Shown here: positions 37,615 through 46,473 of the stretch, in pieces | Numbering within the stretch: position 1 is the stretch's first letter | Layout: each line of letters begins with the position of its first letter | Origin: Williamsia muralis | GTDB lineage: Bacteria > Actinomycetota > Actinomycetes > Mycobacteriales > Mycobacteriaceae | Direction: 5' to 3' | Assembly: GCF_002735905.1 (NCBI RefSeq) | Contig: NZ_PEBD01000010.1 | Location: 1,612,001-1,676,000 of the forward strand | Length of the DNA stretch: 64,000 bases | Program-made: the position numbers and the translations under genes | Notes under the pieces: generated by a model | Told to the model about the DNA's origin: nothing | Databases searched by the model: none | Seen by the model: only the letters and a program-made list of their open reading frames with translations

Positions 37615-38403
37615 ATGGCCAACGGTAATCAGATCGAGCCCGCAACGAAGTTCGAGCAGACGCTGCGGGCTTCGGCCCAGATGCCCGGGGTGCGGATTAA
37701 TAGGGAGGCGTTCCTCCGTAGGGAGTTGAAACGATTTTGCTCCGACGACCAGATCGGGCGCGCGATCGCCACGACCCCTGCCGAAGCGGGCGTGTCGATC
37801 GACGTGGTCGACCAAATCGCCAACAGCGTGATCAAATATGAGACAGGCAAAGTAACGACCATCTCGGCTGTGGCCGGCATTCCGGGAGGGTTCGCAGCAT
37901 TCGGCACGGTCCCGGCCGATATCGCGCAGTACTACGGCCACTTGCTGCGCGTCGTTCAGAAACTTGCCTACATCTACAGCTGGCCGGACCTATTCGATGA
38001 CGACGGGGACGGCATGGACACCGCGACCGAGAGCATGCTCACATTGTTCATCGGTGTCATGTTCGGCGTGAACGCGGCGCAGGCCGGCGTGGCGCAGGTG
38101 TCGGCGTTGATCGCGAAACAGGTGGCAAAGAAACTCCCGCAGCAAGCACTGACCAAAGGCACGGTTTACCCGATAGTCAAGAAGGTCGCGACAGTCCTTG
38201 GCGTCCAGATGACCAAGCAGATCTTCGCGAAAAGCGCAGCGAAAATTGTCCCGCTGGTAGGCGCCGTCGTCTCCGGCAGCCTCACGTTCGCCACATTCAT
38301 GCCCATGTCCGTGCGGCTCCGTAAGCACCTCGCGAGCTTGCCGTTGACCAAGCCGGGTGCGAGCGGCCCGGAGTTCTTCGAACCCACGCCCATCGCGGAG
38401 TAG
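37615..38403 (+). CDS. EcsC-like membrane-associated protein
   Basis: The 262-residue protein has a polar N terminus, then an alternation of glycine-rich hydrophobic helices: TISAVAGIPGGFAAFGTVPA, DIAQYYGHLLRVVQKLAYIY, LTLFIGVMFGVNAAQAG, and KIVPLVGAVVSGSLTFATF. The pattern of a Gly-Pro hydrophobic helix, an acidic stretch (DLFDDDGDG) and a final Val-Gly-Ala helix resembles EcsC-family proteins, whose role is poorly defined. Membrane association is likely. Such proteins occur sporadically in accessory regions; a membrane-acting defence role is possible but only inferred. The assignment to EcsC is by eye. Confidence 0.6.
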   Translation: MANGNQIEPATKFEQTLRASAQMPGVRINREAFLRRELKRFCSDDQIGRAIATTPAEAGVSIDVVDQIANSVIKYETGKVTTISAVAGIPGGFAAFGTVPADIAQYYGHLLRVVQKLAYIYSWPDLFDDDGDGMDTATESMLTLFIGVMFGVNAAQAGVAQVSALIAKQVAKKLPQQALTKGTVYPIVKKVATVLGVQMTKQIFAKSAAKIVPLVGAVVSGSLTFATFMPMSVRLRKHLASLPLTKPGASGPEFFEPTPIAE

Positions 38404-38415
38404 TCCACTTGTCCA

Positions 38416-38908
38416 GTGGCGCGACCGAAGAACACGATGAAGAAGAACAAGACGAAACAGACTAAGAAACTGGCTGCGGAGTTACATCGCATCACGACTG
38501 CTGGCCGGCCGCTATCTTCTGCCGATGTACGGGCTCTTGACGCCCTCCTAGGAGATTTGGCAGTTCGAGCGACTACGGACCGTACGGTACGACTTCTTTG
38601 GCTTCGGGCCAGCTTTGTCCAAGAACACCTATCTAGTCAGCCAAGCGCATCCACCCGCGACGGAAGTGGCCTACCAGCTGCAGCTGATGTTGGCCCCGTG
38701 CACGGCCTGAGCCACGCTCGACGCGAAGTCTTGGGCGGGCTTCCTGGATCTCGTCGTCAGCGCTGATAGAGCTCGTTTGCAGTTCGACCACACCGTATCC
38801 AGGGCGTTTTCGCTACGCCGAAGACGCGAGTTGCCAGAAGCAAAAGGGGTCGGCCGGGCCGGCGTTGCCGCCGCTTTCGTGAATACGTCATGCGGGGGCA
38901 CCGGCTAA
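38416..38908 (+). pseudogene. Degenerate coding remnant
   Basis: A GTG-initiated frame at 38416 (MARPKNTMKKNKTKQTKKLAAEL and onward) looks coding for about 70 residues. A second frame, 38552-38908, then reads well (RYDFFGFGPALSKNTYLVSQ, ATEVAYQLQLMLAPC, DAKSWAGFLDLVVSADRAR) but is interrupted by one TGA near 38707. A frameshift plus a nonsense mutation in one old gene would explain both. No family is recognised, and this could also be chance in GC-rich DNA. Confidence 0.3.
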
Positions 38909-39072
38909 CCGGCTGCTGTACCTTGGGCCGTCGAGGTGATCTCGCCGTTTGATGGCGGATCGTTTGGAGTGGGGTCGAAGTTGGTCGCCTGAGGTCTGCG
39001 GTTCACCACGATGGGCGCAAAACCCGTTCATGAGGGCGGCGACCCGGACTGCCCGCAGTCCGGTGGTGGGCT

Positions 39073-39741
39073 TTACGCGAATGCCGTGTAAACGCTCAGC
39101 GCCAAAGTGATCGTCGCGGCATTCATCAAATCGGGTACGTTGCGACACTGGTGACGAAAAACGTTGCGCTGCAACAGTATAGATACTGTATCGGCGCCGA
39201 TGATGCGGAAGTAGCCACGGCCACGGCCACGGTCGCTGGCTGGTCCTAGGCGGGCAAAGAAGAGGGTGAGCCGTTCGGATGCGGAACCTTGGGCCGGCTC
39301 GACCAGCTGTACCGTGCACGATGCTTCGCTACCGGTGCCGCAGCCACACCACAGCCCTCCGACCCGCATCCCCAGTCCCCACCGTTGATCGAGGAGCGCT
39401 TCGGTGAGCTGGCGGTGATCGACTGGTACTGGGGGCGCGATTTCCATCCACACCTTGATGGACCTCCCAAAATCGGTGTAGATGTACGTCAGATGAGCGT
39501 TGCTCTTTTCGGTGAAGACGGCAATCCGGCGCGGCAGCCGCGAACCGAGTCCGAACCCGCCGCCAGCGGCAGGTGAGACTTCGATTTCTTCAGCAACCAA
39601 CGCGGGAGTGCTCCACAGAGGTGTTTCATACGCGGTGAGTTGACGACGGCGTGCCTCAAGATCACCGTTCCAGTGAGTGCCGGTTGCACCGCGAAGCACC
39701 ACATGCGCTGCAGTGCGAGCACAGTAGGCGATGCCCAGCAC
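39073..39741 (-). CDS. Hypothetical protein downstream of the RloC-like ATPase
   Basis: The 222-residue product starts at a GTG; protein-like sequence continues upstream without another start codon until a TGA, so the N terminus may be incomplete. It contains a beta-rich middle (RRIAVFTEKSNAHLTYIYTDFG, KVWMEIAPPVPVDHRQL) and short cysteine groups (LWCGCGTGSEASC). No family is recognised. It follows the frameshifted ATPase on the same strand by 68 bases and may be its operon partner. The region 38909-39072 beyond its stop holds no gene. Confidence 0.5.
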   Translation of the reverse strand: MLGIAYCARTAAHVVLRGATGTHWNGDLEARRRQLTAYETPLWSTPALVAEEIEVSPAAGGGFGLGSRLPRRIAVFTEKSNAHLTYIYTDFGRSIKVWMEIAPPVPVDHRQLTEALLDQRWGLGMRVGGLWCGCGTGSEASCTVQLVEPAQGSASERLTLFFARLGPASDRGRGRGYFRIIGADTVSILLQRNVFRHQCRNVPDLMNAATITLALSVYTAFA

Positions 39742-39809
39742 GAGATCGTGTTGCGAGTCGTCTCGGCACCCTCAGTGGCCGGCGGTCTGGACGTATCGGG
39801 CCGCCCTGA

Positions 39810-42375
39810 CTAGTCCTCGGCGCTTATGTGGGCGGTGCGTGCGGCGGTGAGTTCTGCCCAGTGCGCTTGCAATCCGGGCAGCGTAGGACCGACACCGAGG
39901 CTTGCCAGTGGTTGAGAGTGCCCATCGATGTAGCGGCACGCTTCCTCGAAAATTCGGTTGACGGTGTCGATCGCGGCCGGCAACGCTGCTGATTTGATTT
40001 TCGGCAGATTCGTCATGCGGACGTTGGGTTGGTAGCGCTGAGTCACGCCCTGCAGTAATTCGGTTTCGGTGAACACTTCGCACCACGCCCGGATCCAGTC
40101 GTAGCCGGTGCGCACCAGTGCCGCGCGAGCATCGCCCTGCTGAGTCCTCGCCGTCTCGATAGTCTCGTTGATGTTCTTCTTGAGGCTGGTGAGGGTCCCA
40201 CCGTGGCCCGGTGGCTCTGGTGATCTCACCCTTGCCGGACTCGTCGGTGACCTGGAAGTAGCGGCAGCGTTTGGACGATTCCATGAGCAGTAGCAGCGTG
40301 GTTGCGAACAGGATGTCGTGAGTGAAAACGATGACCTGATTGGTCTCGGCGAGCAACGCGATGCGCTGGGCAACTTCGTTCACTCGTCGGTGATCGAGGC
40401 TTGAGACGGGATCGTCGAAGACGACGGGTGCGGTGATACCAGCGAGCCTGGCCTCTGCAAGAAAGTCGGCCATCGCAATCACCTTTTGCTCACCCTCAGA
40501 TAGTACTGCCGACGGTTTGTGATTGCCGCTGAGCACTTTTCGGCGATGAGCGCGACCCTGGCGCCCGACGAACTCCACCCGCAGGGCTGGTGCCCGCAAG
40601 GCTCGGCACTCGTCGTTGAACAGCGAGTCGAAGCTGTCGTTGACCATCTGATCGCTGGCGGTTTTGGCGAGCCCAGTCACTGTGCGCAGTAGGCCAGGCA
40701 TGGGCTTAGCAAGCAGAGTGAGCCGCTCGGCCTGTTTGGCGTTGAGTACCTGTGATTCGATGAGGCTCCACGACTTCGTGAGTTCGGCTGCGGCTTCGAG
40801 CTCGACGAGGTCGCGCTTCTTTTCGACGGTGGTGTCCGCGCGCGTAGCGGCTTGGTGCTGTAACACGGACAGCGCTTTGGTGGTGGACTTCTGGGCAGCG
40901 GCAAGGGCTTTCGAGTCGGCGGCTGAGGTCGCGAGTAGCGAAGGCAGGACTGTCGAGGTCGACTGCAGCTGCATCTTCAGCTCGGAGAACGTTGCTACGG
41001 TGCGATCAAGTTCGCGGTGGAACGGCGGCTTTTCCTCGGCAGCGGAATAGTCACCTGCAAAGGTTGAGGCGTCTGCGACCGGCATGTTCACGACCGCTTC
41101 CACGAAGGTGCGCAGGCCCTCCTTTGTCGCCGCGATCTCGCCGCTGATCGCGTCTTCAAGGTACGACGAGTATTTGCTGACCAGGGCGTGTGCTGTCGGG
41201 GTGAGCGGCTGGCGACAGTAGATGCAGCGTTGTGCGTCGTGAACATCGAGGCTCGAGAGGTGCGTCCGGTAGTCCTCGCCAGCTTCGATGAACGCACTCC
41301 AAGTGTCGTCCGGGGCGGTGGGCAGATCAGCCGCTTCGAACAGGGTTCGGCGAAAGTCGCGGAAGTCCTGTTCGAGGGAGATTAGCTTAGTCCTTTCGTG
41401 TTCGTAGGCGTTCGCGTCGAACTCGGCCATCGTGGTGGCAACGGCTGTCGCCTGCGTCAGGACTCGTTCGAGGTGTTGGTGCAGCTTGATTTCAGCAGTA
41501 ACCGTGTCAGCTTCGAGTGCTGCGACTGTTCGACGTAGTCCGGCGATACGGGCGTCGATAGTCGGGTCGGGATCGGCGAGCTTTTTCAGTTGCTCGAGGT
41601 CGGTGGCAGCGCCCAGCGTCTCGATGAGGGGGTAGGCCGAGGCTCCGCGAGCAAACCTGGAGAGAATGCCTGTGGATGAGGTCGTGAGGGTTGTGACGGC
41701 ATGGTCGATGTGTGTCTGTACTGCCTTGATTGCATCGATGACGTGGTTGAACAGTGCCAGAGATGCTGGTACGTAAACATATTCGAGGTCGGCGTCGACA
41801 TGGAAGCTCACCGAAGGGCTGTCGAAGATCGACATCCGCGTAAACGGGGACAGACCTAGTTGTCCCTTCCAGGTCAGGCTCTTAGCCTCAGTGCCAAGCT
41901 TGTACTCGATGACGGCAGATTGTGGGTAGGGCACCGTTGCGTCGATGTCGCCGAGGATGACGTCCGCCGTCCGGCTGGCAGCGAGTGCTTTGAAGATCCT
42001 GGAGTATCCGGTTTTGCCGGTTCCGTTCTCGCCGAACAGGATGGTCAGACCTTCATGCGGCTCGATGACGCCGCCCGGGACGAGCGCGTTGACGCCGGTC
42101 ACCCCCGACACCGACGTCACCGCGAGTGGTTCGATGGCGTCGTCGTCGTGGTGGGGAGTCGATAGCGGCTGCTGCGTGGGTAATACGCGGGGGTCAATGG
42201 CTTTCTCTTGCCGGAAGAGCTCGTAGGTGTGTTTTTTTTCGTCGTCGGTGAGCTGGCGTCCGCCAGCGACCACCTGACCAACGATGTACCGCACCCATTC
42301 GTCCGAGGAGTTCGCCCACTGACTCAACAGAACACGAGGGTGCACGAGGAGATGGGTAGTGGTGTCGTCAGCCAC
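39810..42375 (-). pseudogene. RloC/PrrC-like AAA ATPase with CxxC motif, frameshifted near the C terminus
   Basis: The protein is an SMC-like ATPase of the AAA_13 / RloC-PrrC group. Walker A is LFGENGTGKTGYSRIFK (about residue 115). Long coiled coils flank a hook-like CIYCRQPL (CxxC). The ABC signature is LSEGEQKVIAMADFL and Walker B is VVFDDPVSSLDH. After about residue 722 the frame turns unlike protein, while the +1 frame continues as GTLTSLKKNINETIE to a stop at 39810. Removing base 40203 restores TGPGGTLTSLKKN and an 854-residue protein; as read, translation would run to 39772 with an aberrant tail. The lost part (YDWIRAWCEVFTETELL) is where PrrC-like relatives carry the effector. The GTG start has AAAAGG upstream. 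Confidence 0.75.
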
Positions 42376-42497
42376 GGTCAGCCTTTTCGCCGGCGAGCGC
42401 CCAGTCGGTGGTGACCGTGCTGCTCGCTCCGGATCCTATGGCACCGGGGTACGGCCGGACCCGCATTCGCGTCCGGCTGTTGTGGTGCGTAGCCGGT

Positions 42498-42524
42498 GTA
42501 GACCAGGTCTGACCTGCGTAGACC
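42498..42524 (-). promoter_or_regulatory. Palindrome upstream of the RloC-like ATPase
   Basis: CAGGTC-T-GACCTG is a perfect palindrome at 42504-42516. It is flanked by direct repeats GTAGACC at 42498-42504 and 42518-42524, a 20-base period. It lies about 125 bases before the ATPase start, a plausible operator position. Confidence 0.35.
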
Positions 42525-42646
42525 GTTTCTACCTGGTGTTACCTCCATCTAAAAGGCGGAAGGTCAGCTGGTGGTGCGAAATCCGATAATCGGTAATCAC
42601 GTGGCATCAGTGCGTTTAGATACCCGATCCGAGGGACGAGGCGCTG

Positions 42647-42790
42647 CTAAAACCAGTTAGCGCGATACGACTCCGATCCACGGCGATCGGGTGCAGGTAC
42701 GTTGTCGCGCAACCAGCGTTGGCAGTCTGCGCTGCTTTTGCGAACCAATCCGGTTGCCTCGATCACGCTGAAACCATCCCCTGATGAGTG
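42647..42790 (-). pseudogene. C-terminal relic of an NmrA-like NAD(P)-binding protein
   Basis: A minus-strand frame reads GDGFSVIEATGLVRKSSADCQ followed by RWLRDNVPA and ends at 42647. It resembles the last 30-50 residues of NmrA-type atypical SDRs, which end with a TGR.PR.FA.WL...A.F pattern. No N-terminal half is present, and the fragment lies 12 bases beyond the alcohol dehydrogenase stop. It may mark a deletion made when the island inserted. The remainder of 42376-42801 holds no gene. Confidence 0.35.
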
Positions 42791-42801
42791 ACAAATGCAG
42801 A

Positions 42802-43812
42802 TCAGTCGGTCGAAACGATCACCTTCCCGATCATCGACCCGCCCTCCACCGCCCGATGCGCTTCCCGGAGGTTCTCCGCGTTGATTGGGGTGAGCCGCCG
42901 GCTGACGGTGGTCTTCAAGACACCGCGGTCGACCAGATCGGAGATTCGATTCAGGACATGGTGTTGACTGTCGCTTTCTGGTTCGTACAGCGGCACAGTG
43001 AACATCAGTTCCCACTGCCAGGACTGACTCTTTGATTTCAGAGGAAGAATGTCGAGTCCCGCAGGTTCGTCGATGGCGATCACCGCTCCGCGCACCGCCA
43101 TGATCTGAGCATAGGTCTCGACGTTCCCGGCCGAGAACGGCGAGAAGATCCAGTTGATGCCTTGCGGAGCAACGTCTGTCGCCTCTTCGGCGAGGTTGTG
43201 GTGGTTGATGACGTGGTGCGCGCCGAGGTCGCGGGCCCACTCCATGGACTCCGGTCGCGACGCCGTCGCGATCACGGTGACTCCGGTCAGCGCCCTGGCG
43301 AGTTGGATCATGACCGACCCGACCCCGCCGGCGCCGCCCATCACCAGCAACGTCCCCGTCGAGGCAGTCTTCAGCCCCATTTCGGTAAAAAGGGCCTCCC
43401 ACGCCGTGATCGAGGTTAGCGGCAGCGCCGCGGCGTCGCCGAACGGCAGCGACACCGGCTTACGACCGGCCATACGTTCGTCGACCACATGGAACTGGGT
43501 GTTGCTGCCGGAACGTCCGATCGATCCGGCGTAGAAGACGTCGTCGCCGACCGCGAACAGTTCGACGTCAGATCCGACCGCAATCACTGTGCCCGCGGCG
43601 TCGTAGCCGAGTACCTTCGGCTCCTTCTGTGGTTGGAATCCCGAACGCTGTTTCACATCGACCGGATTGACAGACACTGCTTTGACTTCGACCAGCAGGT
43701 CGCGGCCATTGATCTCCCCGACCGGGAGTTCGATTTCGACAAACGAATCAGGGGCGTCGACGGGGCCCGCCTCGAGGGCGGCAACGGTCGTGGTTGTTGT
43801 TGGAATCGTCAT
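42802..43812 (-). CDS. Zinc-type alcohol dehydrogenase-like (MDR) oxidoreductase
   Basis: The 336-residue protein is a medium-chain dehydrogenase/reductase. It has the GVNPVD-like loop VSVNPVDVKQRSGFQ, the GYDAAGTVIAVG strand, and the Rossmann motif VMGGAGGVGSVMIQLA at about residue 155. It resembles the zinc-binding alcohol dehydrogenase family group often regulated by HxlR proteins that sense quinones or electrophiles. Reduction of a quinone or enone with NADPH is the likely reaction. A TACCGT box 6 bases before the ATG suggests leaderless transcription from the intergenic region shared with the HxlR gene. Confidence 0.88.
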   Translation of the reverse strand: MTIPTTTTTVAALEAGPVDAPDSFVEIELPVGEINGRDLLVEVKAVSVNPVDVKQRSGFQPQKEPKVLGYDAAGTVIAVGSDVELFAVGDDVFYAGSIGRSGSNTQFHVVDERMAGRKPVSLPFGDAAALPLTSITAWEALFTEMGLKTASTGTLLVMGGAGGVGSVMIQLARALTGVTVIATASRPESMEWARDLGAHHVINHHNLAEEATDVAPQGINWIFSPFSAGNVETYAQIMAVRGAVIAIDEPAGLDILPLKSKSQSWQWELMFTVPLYEPESDSQHHVLNRISDLVDRGVLKTTVSRRLTPINAENLREAHRAVEGGSMIGKVIVSTD

Positions 43813-43818
43813 GACACG

Positions 43819-43824
43819 ACGGTA
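43819..43824 (-). promoter_or_regulatory. Candidate -10 box of the alcohol dehydrogenase gene
   Basis: On the minus strand TACCGT is followed by 6 bases and the ATG at 43812. The HxlR-type palindromes lie just upstream, well placed to block it. Confidence 0.42.
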
Positions 43825-43841
43825 TGCGTGGACCCCTAGTT

Positions 43842-43873
43842 ACCCGCAAGGGTTTCTAGTACCCTTTAGGTAC
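43842..43873. promoter_or_regulatory. Two palindromes, candidate HxlR operators
   Basis: ACCC-GCAA-GGGT (43842-43853) and GTACC-CTTTA-GGTAC (43859-43873) are perfect inverted repeats in the 89-base gap between the divergent oxidoreductase and HxlR genes. HxlR regulators usually control such a neighbour and themselves. Confidence 0.55.
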
Positions 43874-43901
43874 CATTGCGATAGAGGGTGAAGGTTTCTC
43901 C

Positions 43902-44291
43902 ATGACCACCAGACACCGAGGCGACGTGTACTCCGCGACCTGCCCTTGCCGACCGATTCTCGACCTGCTGGCCGATAAATGGAGTGCGCTAATCATCGGC
44001 GCACTCGAGGGCGGTCCGATGCGCTTTGGCGAGCTGAAGGCTCGGCTGCAGGGCGTCAGCCCTAAGGTCCTGACTGCTGCACTCCGGCGACTCGAATCCG
44101 GCGGTTTCCTCACACGGACCGTGCTACCGGAGGTTCCGCTCCACGTCGAATACGAATTGACCGACCTCGGTCGAGGGGCCAGTGAACCGCTGGCCGCGTT
44201 GCGTGATTGGGTCGATGGAAACCTGGACCGGTTCGGTATCACCGGTGAAAGTGGTGGGCGATCGACGGTCAAAAAACTCGGCCCTGGTTAG
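43902..44291 (+). CDS. HxlR-family transcriptional regulator
   Basis: The 129-residue winged-helix protein shows the HxlR pattern: CPCRPILDLLADKWSALII at residues 13-31 with the sensor cysteine CP near the N terminus, then PMRFGELKARLQGVSPKVLTA as the recognition region and ALRRLESGGFLTRTV as the wing. HxlR proteins often sense quinones, aldehydes or oxidants through this Cys. GAAGG precedes the ATG by 7 bases. The gene is divergent from the alcohol dehydrogenase-like gene, with two palindromes between them, so it probably represses that gene and itself. Confidence 0.9.
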   Translation: MTTRHRGDVYSATCPCRPILDLLADKWSALIIGALEGGPMRFGELKARLQGVSPKVLTAALRRLESGGFLTRTVLPEVPLHVEYELTDLGRGASEPLAALRDWVDGNLDRFGITGESGGRSTVKKLGPG

Positions 44292-45135
44292 CCAGCGGGT
44301 TCCTAACTCGCTGGACTGACGCACGGTCACACGCAACTGTCTGGACTGGATGGACCCAATCAGATCCCCGGACCGGTGAGCTCCTGATTACGGACTGGTT
44401 GCGACGCTGCGTTGTCAAGGAGAGGAAGATCGACCACAACGCTACTGCCGGCGGCCATACTAGAAACTCTCATGGTCGGGGAGTGAGTAACCCGCCTACT
44501 TCGCTAAGTACGCCTTAGCCTTTCTCAGCGCGTCAGTCGGAGGGTGACTAGATGTGCGAGGAGAGCGGCGAACCTGGTTTTCACACCTACGGCAGCTTCT
44601 TGGATCAGTTGGACACGCACAGCGCCAGGCCTTCCGTTTGACCAGCTCGGCCCTCGTGGGTCGGCCTATCGAAGGAATGTTCTAGTAAATCGTCTACGCA
44701 CAACAACATTCGGACTCTACCTGGTTTGCTGGTGTTGCTCTCCCGTCCGGAAGAATTTCCGACGTTCCTGGTGAGGAAGCCTGCACGATCGGAGATCAAT
44801 ATCGGCAACTTCATGTTCGTACATCGCCATCCGCGATGACCGTCTGAACTGATCCCACTGCTGCCGAACGATCGTGGCGGTCCCGACATGCGGACTCGCG
44901 CTCCGCCTATTAGCGCGTGCCCGGATGATCGGCAGTGCTAGATCGGACCCAGCCCGAGAATGGGTGCGCCCCTCCATCGCTTGCGCCGATTTCGCAATAG
45001 TGGCCCGGCACCACGCCAACGGCTTTATAGTGTAATGGTAGTCATAGTTGTGACGGGCGATCTTGATGCTGGCTTCGCGCTGAGGAGCCTGGGATCGGCC
45101 GCAAGCGACACGGTTGGAAGCGAGAGGATCAAGTA
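44292..45135. other. Gene-poor junction between HxlR gene and catabolic island
   Basis: In these 844 bases several overlapping frames look partly coding on both strands (about 44600-44890). None has a recognised family, ribosome site and clean length together. From here rightwards the sequence becomes visibly richer in A and T. It is probably a junction with decayed sequence. Confidence 0.45.
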
Positions 45136-45642
45136 ATGCAAGAGGACATCGCGCGGCACCTATTGGACCGATTGGAAATCCAAGACCTACAAGCGCGATA
45201 CGCAATAGGGCAGGACGAACATCAGGGTAGTGATGGCGACGTCGCAGAACAGTGGCGAGAGGTCTTCGCGGCGGATGCAGAACTTGACTACTCAAGCGGC
45301 GGCTATCCGGGTGTTAGAGCGACCTACCCCGAGTTAATCGAGTGGATGCGTGGAACTGCCGGTGAAGGAGGTGTGATGAACGTCTTTGACAACTGGCAGC
45401 ACATGCTCGGTCTGCCCACAGTAGCGATCGATGGTGATGAGGCGACCGCGCGAACCGACCTATTGGCGACCCACAAGGGAAAGCCAGGTCCTCGCGGCGA
45501 AAGTTGGAATCTGATGGACGCGTGCACGTTCTACGACACCTTGCGGCGGATCGACGGCAAGTGGCTGATCACACATAGACGCTTGGAGGTGCACTGGCTC
45601 GAAACGTTCGCAGGCGTTGCACCGCTGGCGGGCGAGTTCTGA
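45136..45642 (+). CDS. SnoaL-like (NTF2-fold) protein
   Basis: The 168-residue protein has the SnoaL/NTF2-like layout. An N-terminal helix contains LLDRLEIQDLQARYAIGQDEH, then WREVFAADAELDYSSGGYPGV, the pocket wall YPELIEWMRG, and strands ending CTFYDTLRRIDGKWLITHRRLEVHWLE. Members include cyclases, dehydratases, isomerases and small hydroxylating-enzyme subunits. It is the first gene of a catabolic run and is followed 45 bases later by an SDR. GAGAGGA precedes the ATG. The exact reaction is unknown. Confidence 0.82.
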   Translation: MQEDIARHLLDRLEIQDLQARYAIGQDEHQGSDGDVAEQWREVFAADAELDYSSGGYPGVRATYPELIEWMRGTAGEGGVMNVFDNWQHMLGLPTVAIDGDEATARTDLLATHKGKPGPRGESWNLMDACTFYDTLRRIDGKWLITHRRLEVHWLETFAGVAPLAGEF

Positions 45643-45687
45643 CCGCGATGATGTCAGCAAGCGCCCCTCAACTTCAAAGGAGCCAGT

Positions 45688-46437
45688 GTGAATCAGTCGC
45701 TACTTGGTAAGACGGCGTTGGTGACCGGAGGCGGCCGCGGAATTGGACTTGCAGTCTCTCGCGCGTTGCTCGAGGCCGGCGCGGCGGTGACGATGGTAGG
45801 ACGGACCGAATCTACGCTCGAGATGGCCAGCTCTCAGCTCTCTGCAGCGGGTTCGAAGTTGGCCTATTTTGTCGGCGACGTTAGTGACGAGGCAACCGTA
45901 GAGAACGCCGCGGCTCTCGCGCGTAGAGAGTTTGGTCGGATCGACATCCTTGTGAACAACGCGCAGGTGATTGCAGTCGCGTCACTCATGGATTTGTCGA
46001 GAGACGACTTCGAGGCAGCGTGGCAGTCAGGTCCCATGGCAGCGCTGGCCTTCATGAAGGAGTGTCACGCTGATCTGTGCGACGGAGGTGTCGTGATCAA
46101 TATGTTGTCTGGGGTCGGAATACGCTGGGATATGGACAATTACGGTGCGTACGGAGCCGCGAAGCAGGCGCTGGCAACCATAACTCGCACGGCTGCCTGT
46201 GAGTGGGGCCCGGCAGGAATTCGGGTTGTGGGAGTCATGCCAAATGCTGCAACCGATGCGTGGGTTGACTTCGAAGTGAACTATCCTGAGGCAGCGAGCG
46301 ATTACGTTGCGCGCCTGCCACTTCGCCGCATGGGTAGTCCAGACGAAATCGCTCGCGTGATCGCCTTCCTGGCAGGCCCCGATGCCGGTTTAATTACAGG
46401 GTCGGTAGTCAAGGTTGACGGTGGGTTTGCTCCGTGA
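45688..46437 (+). CDS. Short-chain dehydrogenase/reductase (SDR)
   Basis: This 249-residue classical SDR has the cofactor motif VTGGGRGIGLAVSRA (about residue 11), NNAQVIAVAS where NNAG is usual, and the active-site YGAAK (in NYGAYGAAKQA) with catalytic Tyr and Lys. The C-terminal GSVVKVDGGFAP is typical. It would oxidise or reduce a secondary alcohol/ketone using NAD(P). The GTG start has AAAGGAG 7 bases upstream. It belongs with the SnoaL gene before it and converges on the TetR gene. Confidence 0.9.
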   Translation: MNQSLLGKTALVTGGGRGIGLAVSRALLEAGAAVTMVGRTESTLEMASSQLSAAGSKLAYFVGDVSDEATVENAAALARREFGRIDILVNNAQVIAVASLMDLSRDDFEAAWQSGPMAALAFMKECHADLCDGGVVINMLSGVGIRWDMDNYGAYGAAKQALATITRTAACEWGPAGIRVVGVMPNAATDAWVDFEVNYPEAASDYVARLPLRRMGSPDEIARVIAFLAGPDAGLITGSVVKVDGGFAP

Positions 46438-46473
46438 CCGCGCCACAATCCTCTGCGCCCTGCCATGGCAATT

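Noticed and set aside
18166-42668. TTAGCGCG near both ends of the defence island as an attachment repeat
   Set aside because: Eight bases of a GC-rich word are expected by chance, there is no integrase, and flanking bases do not match.
44717-45295. 192-codon minus-strand frame across the catabolic island junction
   Set aside because: It overlaps the SnoaL-like start region in antisense, is very Arg-rich and has no recognised family.
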